NCBI GenBank assembly: GCA_937897265.1
Contig: CALCPT010000216.1
Location: forward strand, 1 to 24,875
Length of the DNA: 24,875 nucleotides
DNA from: an uncultured Alcaligenaceae bacterium
GTDB taxonomy: Bacteria; Pseudomonadota; Gammaproteobacteria; Burkholderiales; Burkholderiaceae_B
Reading direction: 5' to 3'
Shown here piece by piece: positions 8,803 through 15,890 of the stretch (positions are counted from its first letter, which is position 1; each line of letters starts with the position of its first letter). Both the position numbers and the translations under genes were made by a program. The notes under the pieces are model-generated. The model did not search any database. It saw only the letters and a list, made by a program, of their open reading frames with translations, and had not been told where the DNA came from.

Positions 8803-9936
8803 TTAGCGTTCAGCAACAGAGTAAGCAATAAATGGAAATTTGCACGGTGGCCCATCGGCCACATGCATCACACGACTTTCAAGGTCAATCAATACCGCGC
8901 CTGTTGTCATCGTTTGCTTGGCTTCGGCTTGGCGCGGATCAGGATGACGACATAGAGAGTGCGGCTCACTAAAGTGATCGCTCATGACGGCCGTCATTGT
9001 TGCTACGTCAATCTGCTTACCACCGCGCTCTAGCAAGCGACGCATGCGCGAAGCTCTGAACAAGGTGCCAGGGCTGACCTTTTCCATTTGCGACTCGCCG
9101 TGTCCGCTTCCCATAAAGTGATTTGAGTGCGTGACGATACCGTTGACAGGATTGATATAGGTAATGTGATTTGGGCTGGTTTCAAAATCAACGATTTCGC
9201 CTTGCGCGCCGCCAATCACAAAATTACCTGAGCAGGTGCGTTTGGTTGACACGATTGGCGTCAGCGCATCAGCATAGCGATCGGCGTCAAGTACTTCGCG
9301 ACACCGCATATGAAACGGCTTTTGGTACGGGTTACAGCCATCTAAGTGCGACGCCAGGCCGTTTTCAACCAAGCCAATGCCGCACTCGTTGACCCCCATT
9401 TTGCCGCCCACAATGCCGGCCTCGGTCATGCAGACAAGGCTTGGCTTATTTGACCGTTTAATACGCAACACAATCGTGCGTTGGTGCACGCCCGCGATCC
9501 AATCCCAATTTTGTCCAAGCCAGGTGTGGCCGTCGGCGGTGACGTCTGATAACAAACCAAAGGTTGTGCAGCCATCGGTTTCGCCCGTGGCTTGCTGCAA
9601 GGCTTGCTCTTGCTTGCGCGCGTCTTTGCCAAAAATCATAAAAGCAATCTCGTAGCGCGCATTCAATAGTGCGATCGCGGCTGAGGATTGTTCTGCACCT
9701 TTAGCGATACCCAGCATTTCTTCGGCGTAATCCGCGTTTTGGCTTTGCATGGCTGTTTGCCAACGCAAGGCTTCTTCTAGCGCCTCGGCGCGCGCCAGGC
9801 CCGAAGCCTCAAAACGGCGTAAATAGGTTTCAAGGTTTGCTGCCACATCCGCAGCGAAGGTTTTACCGTGGGCGACGCCACGCTCAAAGGCGTTGTCACC
9901 CACAGTCAGGCAGGGCATTTTGTCTCGTTTGCTCAC
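8803..9936 (-). CDS. C45-family peptidase / acyl-CoA:6-APA acyltransferase-like Ntn hydrolase
   Basis: This 377-residue protein resembles the C45 family (isopenicillin N acyltransferase, carcinine hydrolase and relatives). These are made as precursors that cut themselves before a Cys, which becomes the N-terminal nucleophile for amide hydrolysis or acyl transfer. The visible hallmark is DGCTTFG with Cys123, preceded by about 122 residues containing FERGVAHGK, typical of the A-chain. GQNWDW follows at about 135-142, a conserved region of the family. The start is GTG at 9936-9934, overlapping the ATPase stop (GTGA), with AAGG about ten bases upstream; an ATG six codons later is an alternative. 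No signal peptide is present, so it acts in the cytoplasm on a substrate probably imported by the co-transcribed ABC transporter. The exact amide substrate is unknown. Confidence 0.85.
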   Translation of the reverse strand: MSKRDKMPCLTVGDNAFERGVAHGKTFAADVAANLETYLRRFEASGLARAEALEEALRWQTAMQSQNADYAEEMLGIAKGAEQSSAAIALLNARYEIAFMIFGKDARKQEQALQQATGETDGCTTFGLLSDVTADGHTWLGQNWDWIAGVHQRTIVLRIKRSNKPSLVCMTEAGIVGGKMGVNECGIGLVENGLASHLDGCNPYQKPFHMRCREVLDADRYADALTPIVSTKRTCSGNFVIGGAQGEIVDFETSPNHITYINPVNGIVTHSNHFMGSGHGESQMEKVSPGTLFRASRMRRLLERGGKQIDVATMTAVMSDHFSEPHSLCRHPDPRQAEAKQTMTTGAVLIDLESRVMHVADGPPCKFPFIAYSVAER

Positions 9937-10760
9937 AGCAGCATCACCTTATACAGTTCGCGATTGATCTCACCCACTAAGCGAATAAAGTCGTCGGATA
10001 AACGCGTGTCTTCAGTGCGTGGGCGGGGTAGATCAATGTCATAAATTTTGTGAATACGACCAGGGCGTGCAGACATCAGCACGACTTGATCGGATAAAAA
10101 TACGGCTTCGGCAAGTGAATGCGTCACAAAGATCACGGTCTTGCGATATTGTTGCCAAATACGCATCAGTTCAAAGGCCATGCGATCGCGGGTGATCTCA
10201 TCAAGTGCGGCAAACGGCTCATCCATCAATAAAATCGAGGGATCAAGCGCCAAGGCACGCGCGAGCGCGGCCCGTTGTTGCATACCGCCTGACAACTGAT
10301 GAGGAAGTTTTTTCTCAAAACCTTTTAGACCAACGACCTCAAGCAGCTGCTCAACGCTTTGTGCTGTCTGCGAATTTTGTACCCGAGGCAAGTCAGTCGC
10401 GCTTTTGCTCTTTGCTTGCACCAACTCTTTCAGTAGCTTGACGTTTTTTTCAATCGTCAGCCAGGGCATCAAATTCGCTTGTTGAAACACTAAACCAATA
10501 CGACCTGCTTGTCGCAAAGCGCTGGGTGGCAGCCCGTTGATCGATACTTGCCCTTGAGTGGGCGGCATTAAATCTGCCAATACTTTTAGTAAGGTGCTTT
10601 TGCCGCAGCCAGAAGGGCCAACAAGTGAAACGAAGGCGCCATCGGCGACTTCAAGGTCAACCGGCGCTAAGGCTTGAACGGCCTGCGCCGAGCCAAGCCC
10701 ATAGGTGACCTGAATGCCCGCGATTGAAATGCCACGAGATGAAGACTGCACAGCACTCAT
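9933..10760 (-). CDS. ABC transporter ATP-binding protein, SsuB/TauB type
   Basis: This 275-residue ATPase energises a nitrate/sulfonate/taurine-type importer. It shows Walker [10 protein letters not shown] (residues 48-56), a Q-loop in [10 protein letters not shown] (91-100), the signature LSGGM (156-160), Walker B with ILLMDEP (176-182), a D-loop in FAALDE and the switch His214 in [16 protein letters not shown] is typical of the SsuB/TauB/NrtD subfamily. The length is usual, with no fused regulatory domain. The start ATG overlaps the binding-protein stop by ATGA (10760-10757), and its own stop overlaps the C45 gene, so the three are tightly coupled. The imported molecule is not deducible from the ATPase. 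Confidence 0.95.
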   Translation of the reverse strand: MSAVQSSSRGISIAGIQVTYGLGSAQAVQALAPVDLEVADGAFVSLVGPSGCGKSTLLKVLADLMPPTQGQVSINGLPPSALRQAGRIGLVFQQANLMPWLTIEKNVKLLKELVQAKSKSATDLPRVQNSQTAQSVEQLLEVVGLKGFEKKLPHQLSGGMQQRAALARALALDPSILLMDEPFAALDEITRDRMAFELMRIWQQYRKTVIFVTHSLAEAVFLSDQVVLMSARPGRIHKIYDIDLPRPRTEDTRLSDDFIRLVGEINRELYKVMLL

Positions 10761-11824
10761 TTCGCGGGTTGCTTCACAAGTTTGGCCAGATCTTTTGCTT
10801 CATCAATGCTGTTGATGATGGCATTGGTGTACATGCTTTGCGCGGTCGGTTTTTTAGGCAAATCGCCACCGCTTGCCAAAATGTCGATTGAAGATTGCCA
10901 TTTTGCATCGGTCATCAAACCAAAGCGTTCAGCATAATCAGGCGTATTGTAAAGGTCGTAAATCATGCGAAGCTTGCGCGATTCAAGCTTAAGTTCGCGA
11001 TCAGGCGAAACCGCAACGATTTCTTTCATTGCTTCTTCAACATTGCCGTGAGTCCAGATTAAGCTCTTGATCGTTGCGCGTACAAAGCGCTTGACCAAAT
11101 CTGGGTTGCTTTTTAGCAGAGCCTCATTGGTATAAATCACTGTGCCGTAAAACTGTACGCCATAATCACGTACCGGCATCACGTTAACCGGAAACCCTTT
11201 GCCCTCAAGCGTCAACGCCTGGCCAAACGAATAACCAAATAGCCCATCGACCTGACCTGCAGCCAGCATCTGCACCTCAGCACCGCGTGCAACCGTCACA
11301 AAATCAACATCTTTACGGGTTAGACCGCCTTTGGCCAATACCGGCTCAATTAAGCCCATCACATTGGCTTGAAACCAGGCAAGTTTCATACCTTTCATTT
11401 TTTCTGGGGTAGTGATGCCCGCCTTGACTGGCGTGATGACTGAAAACGGATTGTCAGGTTGATCAGCCATCACAGCTACGACAGGCAGACCACTACCTTT
11501 TGCTTTGACAAAGGCGTCAGCATTGGTCACGCCAAATTGCTCGCGACCAGTTGCGATCATGACTTCGTTTTGTTGCCCAGCGGCTGGTGGACGAATTTCT
11601 AGATCAATACCCTCTGCCTTATAAAAACCTTGCGCACGACCACCAAAATATTGAGCGTGCATCCCCCAGGGTGTGAAGTTGATGCGCAGCACGACCTTAT
11701 CCAGGGCGAGGGCAGGGGCTGAAGAGAAGGCCAAGGTGCAGAGTGCGAGAGCGCTAAGGAAGGCGTGTTTGCTCAGACCTTGAATTGGGTTTAGACCTTT
11801 AAGTGAGTAGAAGCTTTTCATCAT
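10757..11824 (-). CDS. ABC transporter substrate-binding protein, NMT1/SsuA-like
   Basis: This 355-residue periplasmic receptor has an N-terminal signal peptide (hydrophobic segment about residues 22-40, AxA-type cleavage near SSAPALA). After it come [20 protein letters not shown] and [12 protein letters not shown], the opening of NMT1/THI5-like and SsuA-like receptors. The motif [20 protein letters not shown] is the usual ligand-site region of the family. Proteins of this family bind pyrimidines, sulfonates, nitrate, taurine or riboflavin, so the ligand cannot be named. Translation probably begins at the first of two adjacent ATGs (11824); GAAGG lies six bases upstream and only three bases separate it from the permease stop. 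It is second in the operon, and the enzyme partners downstream suggest an organic nitrogen or acylated ligand. Confidence 0.92.
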   Translation of the reverse strand: MMKSFYSLKGLNPIQGLSKHAFLSALALCTLAFSSAPALALDKVVLRINFTPWGMHAQYFGGRAQGFYKAEGIDLEIRPPAAGQQNEVMIATGREQFGVTNADAFVKAKGSGLPVVAVMADQPDNPFSVITPVKAGITTPEKMKGMKLAWFQANVMGLIEPVLAKGGLTRKDVDFVTVARGAEVQMLAAGQVDGLFGYSFGQALTLEGKGFPVNVMPVRDYGVQFYGTVIYTNEALLKSNPDLVKRFVRATIKSLIWTHGNVEEAMKEIVAVSPDRELKLESRKLRMIYDLYNTPDYAERFGLMTDAKWQSSIDILASGGDLPKKPTAQSMYTNAIINSIDEAKDLAKLVKQPAK

Positions 11825-11827
11825 TTT

Positions 11828-12652
11828 TTACCTTCGTGAAGTCGAATCATTCAGACCAGTGCGCCACGACACCCGCGCTTCAATCCATGACATGAAATTA
11901 AAAAATACTGTGCCGATCACTGCGAGCGAGATGATCGCAGCAAACGAGCGGGCTGTATTAAAGTTAAAGCTGCCCGATAGCACTAAGTATCCTAGACCAT
12001 TAGACGCAGCCAGCCACTCGGCCACGATCGCCCCAAGTACGGCCAGAGTCGTCGCGATCCGTAACCCTGCAAAAATATACGGTATGGCATAAGGTAGCCT
12101 CAGCCTAAAGAGCAACTGCCGTTCGTTGGCGTCAACTGAACGAAACACATCCGCTAAGCCGCGATCTACCTCTTTAAAGCCCGCCATGGTGTTGATTACG
12201 ATCGGGAAAAAAGCAATCGACATCACCACGGCAATTTTTGATCCCATGCCTGCACCCACCCATACCAAAATCAAAGGTGCAATCGCAATTTTGGGCACGC
12301 TTTGCAAACCAACAAAAATGGGCATGATTAAGCGTTCAAGCAAGCTAAAGCGAATCATCAGGGCCGAGACGATCAAGGCAAACACTACCGCTGTCACATA
12401 GCCCGTTAAGATCGCCCAAATCGTGGCAAGCGAGTGCATTTGAATTAACGACCATTCATCAACAAACAGCTGCGCGATTTCGGTTGGAGCCGGGAGCAAG
12501 AAGTTAGGCACTTCAAAATACCGCACGCCCGTCTGCCAGAGCAGCAGCAGTACGACGATTAAAATTCCTGAACTCCAGCTTTCAAGCAGTCTGCCTAAGC
12601 GCGAAGCTTTTGCAGAGTGTTCGAGCGACGAGTTGTCAGTGCGACCAGACAT
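11828..12652 (-). CDS. ABC transporter permease, SsuC/TauC type
   Basis: This 274-residue inner-membrane protein forms the channel of the importer. About six hydrophobic segments are visible, starting at residues about 28-45 (GILIVVLLLLW), then about 80-100, 108-125, 132-152, 195-215 and 235-255. The ATPase-docking EAA-type loop is in the region of DVFRSVDANERQLLFRLRLP, followed by IPYIFAGLRIA, typical of BPD_transp_1 permeases of the SsuC type. It is the first gene of the operon. A ribosome binding site GAGGG (12660-12664) lies eight bases before the ATG. The upstream region holds a candidate sigma-70 promoter and the divergent deacetylase gene. Confidence 0.94.
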   Translation of the reverse strand: MSGRTDNSSLEHSAKASRLGRLLESWSSGILIVVLLLLWQTGVRYFEVPNFLLPAPTEIAQLFVDEWSLIQMHSLATIWAILTGYVTAVVFALIVSALMIRFSLLERLIMPIFVGLQSVPKIAIAPLILVWVGAGMGSKIAVVMSIAFFPIVINTMAGFKEVDRGLADVFRSVDANERQLLFRLRLPYAIPYIFAGLRIATTLAVLGAIVAEWLAASNGLGYLVLSGSFNFNTARSFAAIISLAVIGTVFFNFMSWIEARVSWRTGLNDSTSRR

Positions 12653-12680
12653 CCAAAATCCCTCAGTTGTTTAACTTGCT

Positions 12681-12710
12681 AACATATCTGACAGAGCTTA
12701 CTGTAGTCAA
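12681..12710 (-). promoter_or_regulatory. Candidate sigma-70 promoter of the ABC/C45/Gfo operon
   Basis: On the minus strand, TTGACT (12710-12705, five of six matches to the -35 consensus) is followed after 18 bases by TATGTT (12686-12681, four of six matches to the -10). It would start transcription near 12674, about 22 bases before the permease ATG. The divergent deacetylase start is only 28 bases from the -35, so one regulator could act on both genes. Confidence 0.45.
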
Positions 12711-12737
12711 CGTATTCTGGCCTTTAAAGGATTTGCT

Positions 12738-13568
12738 ATGCCACGCCACATCGTTTGTTTGACTTATGATTTTGATGTGCAATCTGGTTTTATCTCACGA
12801 GGGATGACTTCACCCACGCCCTTGTCGCGTGGCGAATTCGGGGTCGTGGGCTCAAAACGCATCCTAGATTTAGTGAAAGCGCACAGCATCCCCACTACTT
12901 GGTTTGTGCCAGGCTTTACGATTGAAACGTACCCTGCGGCCTGCGAGGCTGTGCTGAAGGGCGGTCACGAGATCGGCCACCATAGCTGGGCGCATATCCC
13001 GCCAGCCAGCCAAACTCTTGAAGAAGAAGAGTCTGACATGCTGCGCGCTAGTGCCGCCATCAAACAGCTCACCGGGGGTAGGGCAGTTGGCTATCGCTCG
13101 CCCTCATGGGATTTGAGCGAAAACACCTTAAATCTGTTGCTGAAGTATGGTTTTGAGTACGACAGCAGCATGATGGGTGGCGATTATCATCCTTACCCAG
13201 TGCGGGCCGGCGATCAAGTCAAACTTGGCGAACCCGTCAAATTTGGTAAAGAGACCAGCCTGATCGAAATGCCTATTAGCTGGCATTTGGATGACCACCC
13301 TCATTTTGAATACTGGCGCATGCCCACCACCGTCAACCCCGGCCTGCAAAGTGCCCGTACCGTGATGGAAAGCTGGCTAGACGAGTTCAGGTATTTCAAA
13401 AAGAGTACCGATTTCGGCATCCTGACCTACACCATGCATCCCTACGTTTTAGGTCGCGGCAACCGCATGCTGGCCTTTGAAGGCTTTGTTGAAAGCTTGA
13501 TTAAAGAGGGGGCCGAGTTTATGACGATGCAGAATGCTCTGACAGCAGGCAGAGGATTGTTGTACTAG
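12738..13568 (+). CDS. NodB-type polysaccharide deacetylase family protein (PuuE/HpPgdA/imidase-like)
   Basis: This 276-residue protein has the NodB homology fold. Motif 1 is TYDFD (Asp11, Asp13), motif 2 is HSWAH (His82, His86; the HxxxH metal pair), and motif 3 is GYRSPSW (Arg120, Trp124). TYDFD in place of the usual TFDDG, and HEIGHHSWAH, resemble the cytoplasmic PuuE-type allantoinases, HpPgdA and cyclic imide hydrolases rather than exported chitin or peptidoglycan deacetylases. There is no signal peptide, which supports a small-molecule or imide substrate inside the cell. AAAGGA (12726-12731) lies six bases before the ATG. It diverges from the ABC/C45/Gfo operon across an 85-bp gap and probably belongs to the same pathway. 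The substrate is unproven. Confidence 0.82.
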   Translation: MPRHIVCLTYDFDVQSGFISRGMTSPTPLSRGEFGVVGSKRILDLVKAHSIPTTWFVPGFTIETYPAACEAVLKGGHEIGHHSWAHIPPASQTLEEEESDMLRASAAIKQLTGGRAVGYRSPSWDLSENTLNLLLKYGFEYDSSMMGGDYHPYPVRAGDQVKLGEPVKFGKETSLIEMPISWHLDDHPHFEYWRMPTTVNPGLQSARTVMESWLDEFRYFKKSTDFGILTYTMHPYVLGRGNRMLAFEGFVESLIKEGAEFMTMQNALTAGRGLLY

Positions 13569-13740
13569 TTAAATAGTAATAGATGTACTATTTTTATTTG
13601 ACTAAATAATTGATATAAATTGTTTTAATTTAAAAATACAATATCTGCACATTAAGCAATAAAAATACGACATTGTATTTTTATATCCGGCAATAAAAAA
13701 CGATATTGTATTTTTATTGCCGGATATAAAAAATTTAAAT
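13569..13740. repeat. AT-rich island with repeated ATAAAAATACAATATC units
   Basis: From just after the deacetylase stop to about 13740 the sequence falls to about 19% GC (32 of 170 bases over 13571-13740), against about 50-55% nearby. The unit ATAAAAATACAATATC recurs: near-exact at 13630-13645 (plus), exact at 13702-13717 (minus), and diverged at 13659-13674 (plus) and 13671-13684 (minus). Two near-identical 28-29 bp direct repeats run 13656-13684 and 13690-13717. At its left edge AAATAGTA / TACTATTT (13571-13593) followed by T-rich sequence could act as a weak terminator for the deacetylase gene. No coding sequence is apparent. Confidence 0.7.
13678..13732. repeat. 22-bp perfect inverted repeat with 11-base loop
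   Basis: The arms 13678-13699 and 13711-13732 are exact reverse complements, each with a central TATCCGGCAATA core bounded by T5 and A5 runs. The loop 13700-13710 is ACGATATTGTA. It could extrude as a cruciform or fold as a strong RNA hairpin on either strand. The A/T runs are inside the stem rather than after it, so it is not a textbook terminator, although the gene on the right (Bug receptor, minus) ends only about 57 bases away. Confidence 0.75.
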
Positions 13741-13788
13741 GCACTTCTGGCCTTCTCTGCAACAGTGCTGAGTGACTGCTCAATAACG

Positions 13789-14772
13789 TTACTCAGCCAG
13801 CTTAATGTTGCCCTTCTTAATCACCTCGGCCCACTTTAAGGTCTCGGCGCTGACAAACGCCGACCACTCGGGCAGGGGTCTTAAGTCAGGTGTTGAGCCA
13901 CGCTGCGCCAGGGCTTGTTGCACACTTGCCTCGTTCAAAATCTGATGTACATCGTCAGACACCTTTTTCACAATCGCAGGCGCAGTGCCCTTAGGCATAA
14001 ACAAGCCCGCCCAACCCACGCCAACAAACCCAGGATAGCCTTGCTCGGCAATCGTTTGCACCTCAGGCAGTTGCGAGGCACGCTCGCTTGACAGTGAAGC
14101 AATCGCTTTTAGTTTGCCCGCTTGAATATGTGGCAACGATGAAGCCATCGTGTCAACCGCCAACATAATGTGCCCGCCCAATAAGTCATTCATCGCTGGG
14201 CCGCTGCCTTTGTATGACACGCCCGTGATGTCAATTTGCGCGCGTTGCTTGAAAAGCTCGGCAGCTAATTCAAGTGCGTTCGCACCATAACCCCAAGTGA
14301 GCTTGCCGGGCGCTTGCCGCGCAGCCTCTATTAAGTCTTTTAAATTGTTATATGGAGCAGACGGGTTCGCAAGAATCAACCAAGGTTGCGTAAACACTCC
14401 TGCAACCGGGACGAAATCGCGTTGCATGTTGTAGGGTAGTTTCGGATACAAGGCTTCGTTGACAGCAGTGGTGGTGCTGCTGGCAAAGGTAATGGTGTAG
14501 CCGTCAGGTGGGGCCTCTTTGCCGACCAGCATGCCAGGGATGCTGGCACCACCGCCTTTATTATCGACAAATACCGGCTGCCCCCAGCGTTGCGTTAAAC
14601 GCTCGGCTAACAAACGCGCGATGATGTCAGTGGCTTGCCCGGCCGGAAACGGCACCACCAAGCGAACCGTTTTATTGGGATAGGTTGCTTGTGTTTGCGC
14701 GGCTGACTGCGCTGAGGTCAGCGATAAGAGCGCTAGGGCGCCAGCGTTTAGTACTTGCAGAAATCGTTTCAA
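13789..14772 (-). CDS. Bug/TctC family periplasmic substrate-binding protein
   Basis: This 327-residue receptor belongs to the tripartite tricarboxylate receptor (Bug) family, expanded in Bordetella and other Burkholderiales. A Sec signal peptide (MKRFLQ, hydrophobic core, cleavage near SAQSAAQ) is followed by YPNKTVRLVVPFPAGQATD (the family opening; the usual loop is PFxxGGxTD, so Gln replaces the second Gly), APPDGYT and VSYKGSGPAMNDLLGGH. The start codon is TTG (14772-14770), supported by GAGG six bases upstream. No membrane TctA/TctB genes are nearby, the usual orphan state of Bug genes. The ligand is unknown; family ligands include carboxylates, amino acids and nicotinate-like acids. The gene stands alone between an AT-rich repeat island and tRNA-Asn. 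Confidence 0.92.
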   Translation of the reverse strand: MKRFLQVLNAGALALLSLTSAQSAAQTQATYPNKTVRLVVPFPAGQATDIIARLLAERLTQRWGQPVFVDNKGGGASIPGMLVGKEAPPDGYTITFASSTTTAVNEALYPKLPYNMQRDFVPVAGVFTQPWLILANPSAPYNNLKDLIEAARQAPGKLTWGYGANALELAAELFKQRAQIDITGVSYKGSGPAMNDLLGGHIMLAVDTMASSLPHIQAGKLKAIASLSSERASQLPEVQTIAEQGYPGFVGVGWAGLFMPKGTAPAIVKKVSDDVHQILNEASVQQALAQRGSTPDLRPLPEWSAFVSAETLKWAEVIKKGNIKLAE

Positions 14773-14847
14773 AGCTTGCCTCAGTTGTTATGGTGGTTTT
14801 AACGTGAATGTACCTTGACGCGCGCCCTGTGGCGAGTCGGGCTTCGT

Positions 14848-14877
14848 TTGGCTGAAGTATGTCAACTATGCTATAGT
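14848..14877 (+). promoter_or_regulatory. Candidate sigma-70 promoter of tRNA-Asn
   Basis: TTGGCT (14848-14853) and TATAGT (14872-14877, five of six matches) are separated by 18 bases. Transcription would begin near 14884, giving a leader of about 70 bases before the mature tRNA. That leader contains the AT-rich repeat copy at 14911-14934. Confidence 0.5.
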
Positions 14878-14910
14878 CTTGGACATCGCTGAGTTTGCAC
14901 GGCAGTTGTC

Positions 14911-14934
14911 TTTTTTATAAAAATACAATATCCG
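14911..14934 (+). repeat. Copy of the ATAAAAATACAATATC repeat in the tRNA leader
   Basis: Bases 14917-14932 match exactly, inverted, bases 13702-13717 of the island on the other side of the Bug gene, and match 15 of 16 with the direct unit at 13630-13645. It is preceded by a T run forming the small palindrome TTTTTATAAAAA (14912-14923). It lies between the tRNA promoter and the tRNA. Confidence 0.6.
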
Positions 14935-14953
14935 ACCGATTTTCAACGACAAT

Positions 14954-15029
14954 TCCCTGATAGCTCAGTCGGTAGAGCGACGGACTGTTAATCCGCAGGT
15001 CGCTGGTTCGAGTCCAGCTCGGGGAGCCA
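14954..15029 (+). tRNA. tRNA-Asn(GTT)
   Basis: A complete 76-base tRNA with genomically encoded CCA. The acceptor stem TCCCTGA pairs with TCGGGGA (one T-G wobble). The D-arm is GCTC...GAGC, the anticodon loop CTGTTAA carries GTT at 14987-14989, and the T-arm is GCTGG-TTCGAGT-CCAGC. The base pair at the top of the anticodon stem (position 27-43) is an A-C mismatch. The fold is otherwise regular, so the gene is probably functional. Confidence 0.97.
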
Positions 15030-15085
15030 AATTACTTCTGATAGCCGTTTCCGGCGGAAGGCAGGGCTCTAGGCTCTAATACAAG

Positions 15086-15118
15086 GGTCTTGAGGCAATT
15101 AGCCCCAAGGCCTTTTTT
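15086..15118 (+). terminator. Rho-independent terminator after tRNA-Asn
   Basis: GGTCTTGAGGC (15086-15096) and GCCCCAAGGCC (15102-15112) form an 11-bp stem with one G-T wobble and one mismatch around the loop AATTA, followed at once by six T (15113-15118). It lies 57 bases after the tRNA and ends its transcript. Confidence 0.8.
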
Positions 15119-15188
15119 GTTGAGAAAGAAACCCTACACACCCCAGTTCAGACTTAATCCTTTGTTTAAGATTTGGGGTAATTCCACT

Positions 15189-15890
15189 TCACGCTTGCTC
15201 CATGAAGCGCAGCATCAGGTGCGCCACACGTGCACCATCGTGGCCAGAGTGCAAGCCCGACAAGGCCTCATGATAGACCGCCTCGCCATACTGGACCCGG
15301 CGTTTTTCCAGCAAAAACGCGCTGTACTCTGGGTCAAACTCTGGATGGGGCTGTAAGCACAGCACCTGCTGACCTATGGCATAGGCCGCAATCGGACAGT
15401 GTGAATTGCTGGCCAGCAAACGCGCGCCTGTGGGCAGCTCTAACACCTGGTCCTGGTGACTGGCCAATAGACTGACTTGCTCTGAGCATTCTTCAAAATA
15501 CTGCGGCTCATGCCAAGTGTAGGTATGACGTCCCAGGCACCAGCCATGAGGGGCGCGGTCGACCTTGGCACCCAGGCAATGCGCGATCAGTTGATGCCCA
15601 AAACAAACACCAATGAGACGCTTTTTTTGCTTTAGCAAAGCGCTCACGCGCGAGCACAAGTCCAGCACCCAAGGCTCTTTTGAAAACGCATCTGCACGGC
15701 TGCCCGTCAGCAGCACGACATCGTAAGCATCAAACGAACCGGGGTACTGCGCGTGGCGTGCACTGAAGGTTTCGACATCGCCCTGAAAGCCCGCATCCCG
15801 CAACAAGCGCTCAAACATGTTGGCATAACTGCCCCAAATCGGTACGGCAGCTGGGTCTAAGTCATCGTTATCGAGAATGCACAGTTTCAT
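15189..15890 (-). CDS. Class I glutamine amidotransferase-like protein
   Basis: This 233-residue protein has the class I GATase fold. The nucleophile elbow is GVCFGHQ with Cys96, and the rest of the triad is His182 and Glu184 in QPHPEF. LLTGSRADAF (60-69) matches the oxyanion-side region of stand-alone GMP-synthase-like amidotransferases. It has no synthetase partner domain, so it may hydrolyse a gamma-glutamyl amide, as PuuD does for gamma-glutamyl-GABA, rather than deliver ammonia. The start codon overlaps the stop of the gamma-glutamyltransferase gene (ATGA, 15890-15887), so the two are translated together, which favours a gamma-glutamyl substrate. The specific reaction is an inference from context. 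Confidence 0.85.
   Translation of the reverse strand: MKLCILDNDDLDPAAVPIWGSYANMFERLLRDAGFQGDVETFSARHAQYPGSFDAYDVVLLTGSRADAFSKEPWVLDLCSRVSALLKQKKRLIGVCFGHQLIAHCLGAKVDRAPHGWCLGRHTYTWHEPQYFEECSEQVSLLASHQDQVLELPTGARLLASNSHCPIAAYAIGQQVLCLQPHPEFDPEYSAFLLEKRRVQYGEAVYHEALSGLHSGHDGARVAHLMLRFMEQA

Noticed and set aside
13678..13732. The long hairpin as a standard Rho-independent terminator
   Set aside because: The T and A runs are inside the stem and no U tract follows on either strand, so it is recorded as an inverted repeat instead.
13569..13740. CRISPR-like array in the AT-rich island
   Set aside because: Repeat units are irregular, in both orientations, without uniform unique spacers, and no cas genes are present.
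14954..15188. tRNA-Asn as the attachment site of an integrated island
   Set aside because: No integrase and no repeat of the tRNA 3' end were found in the window; the tRNA is followed by a normal terminator.
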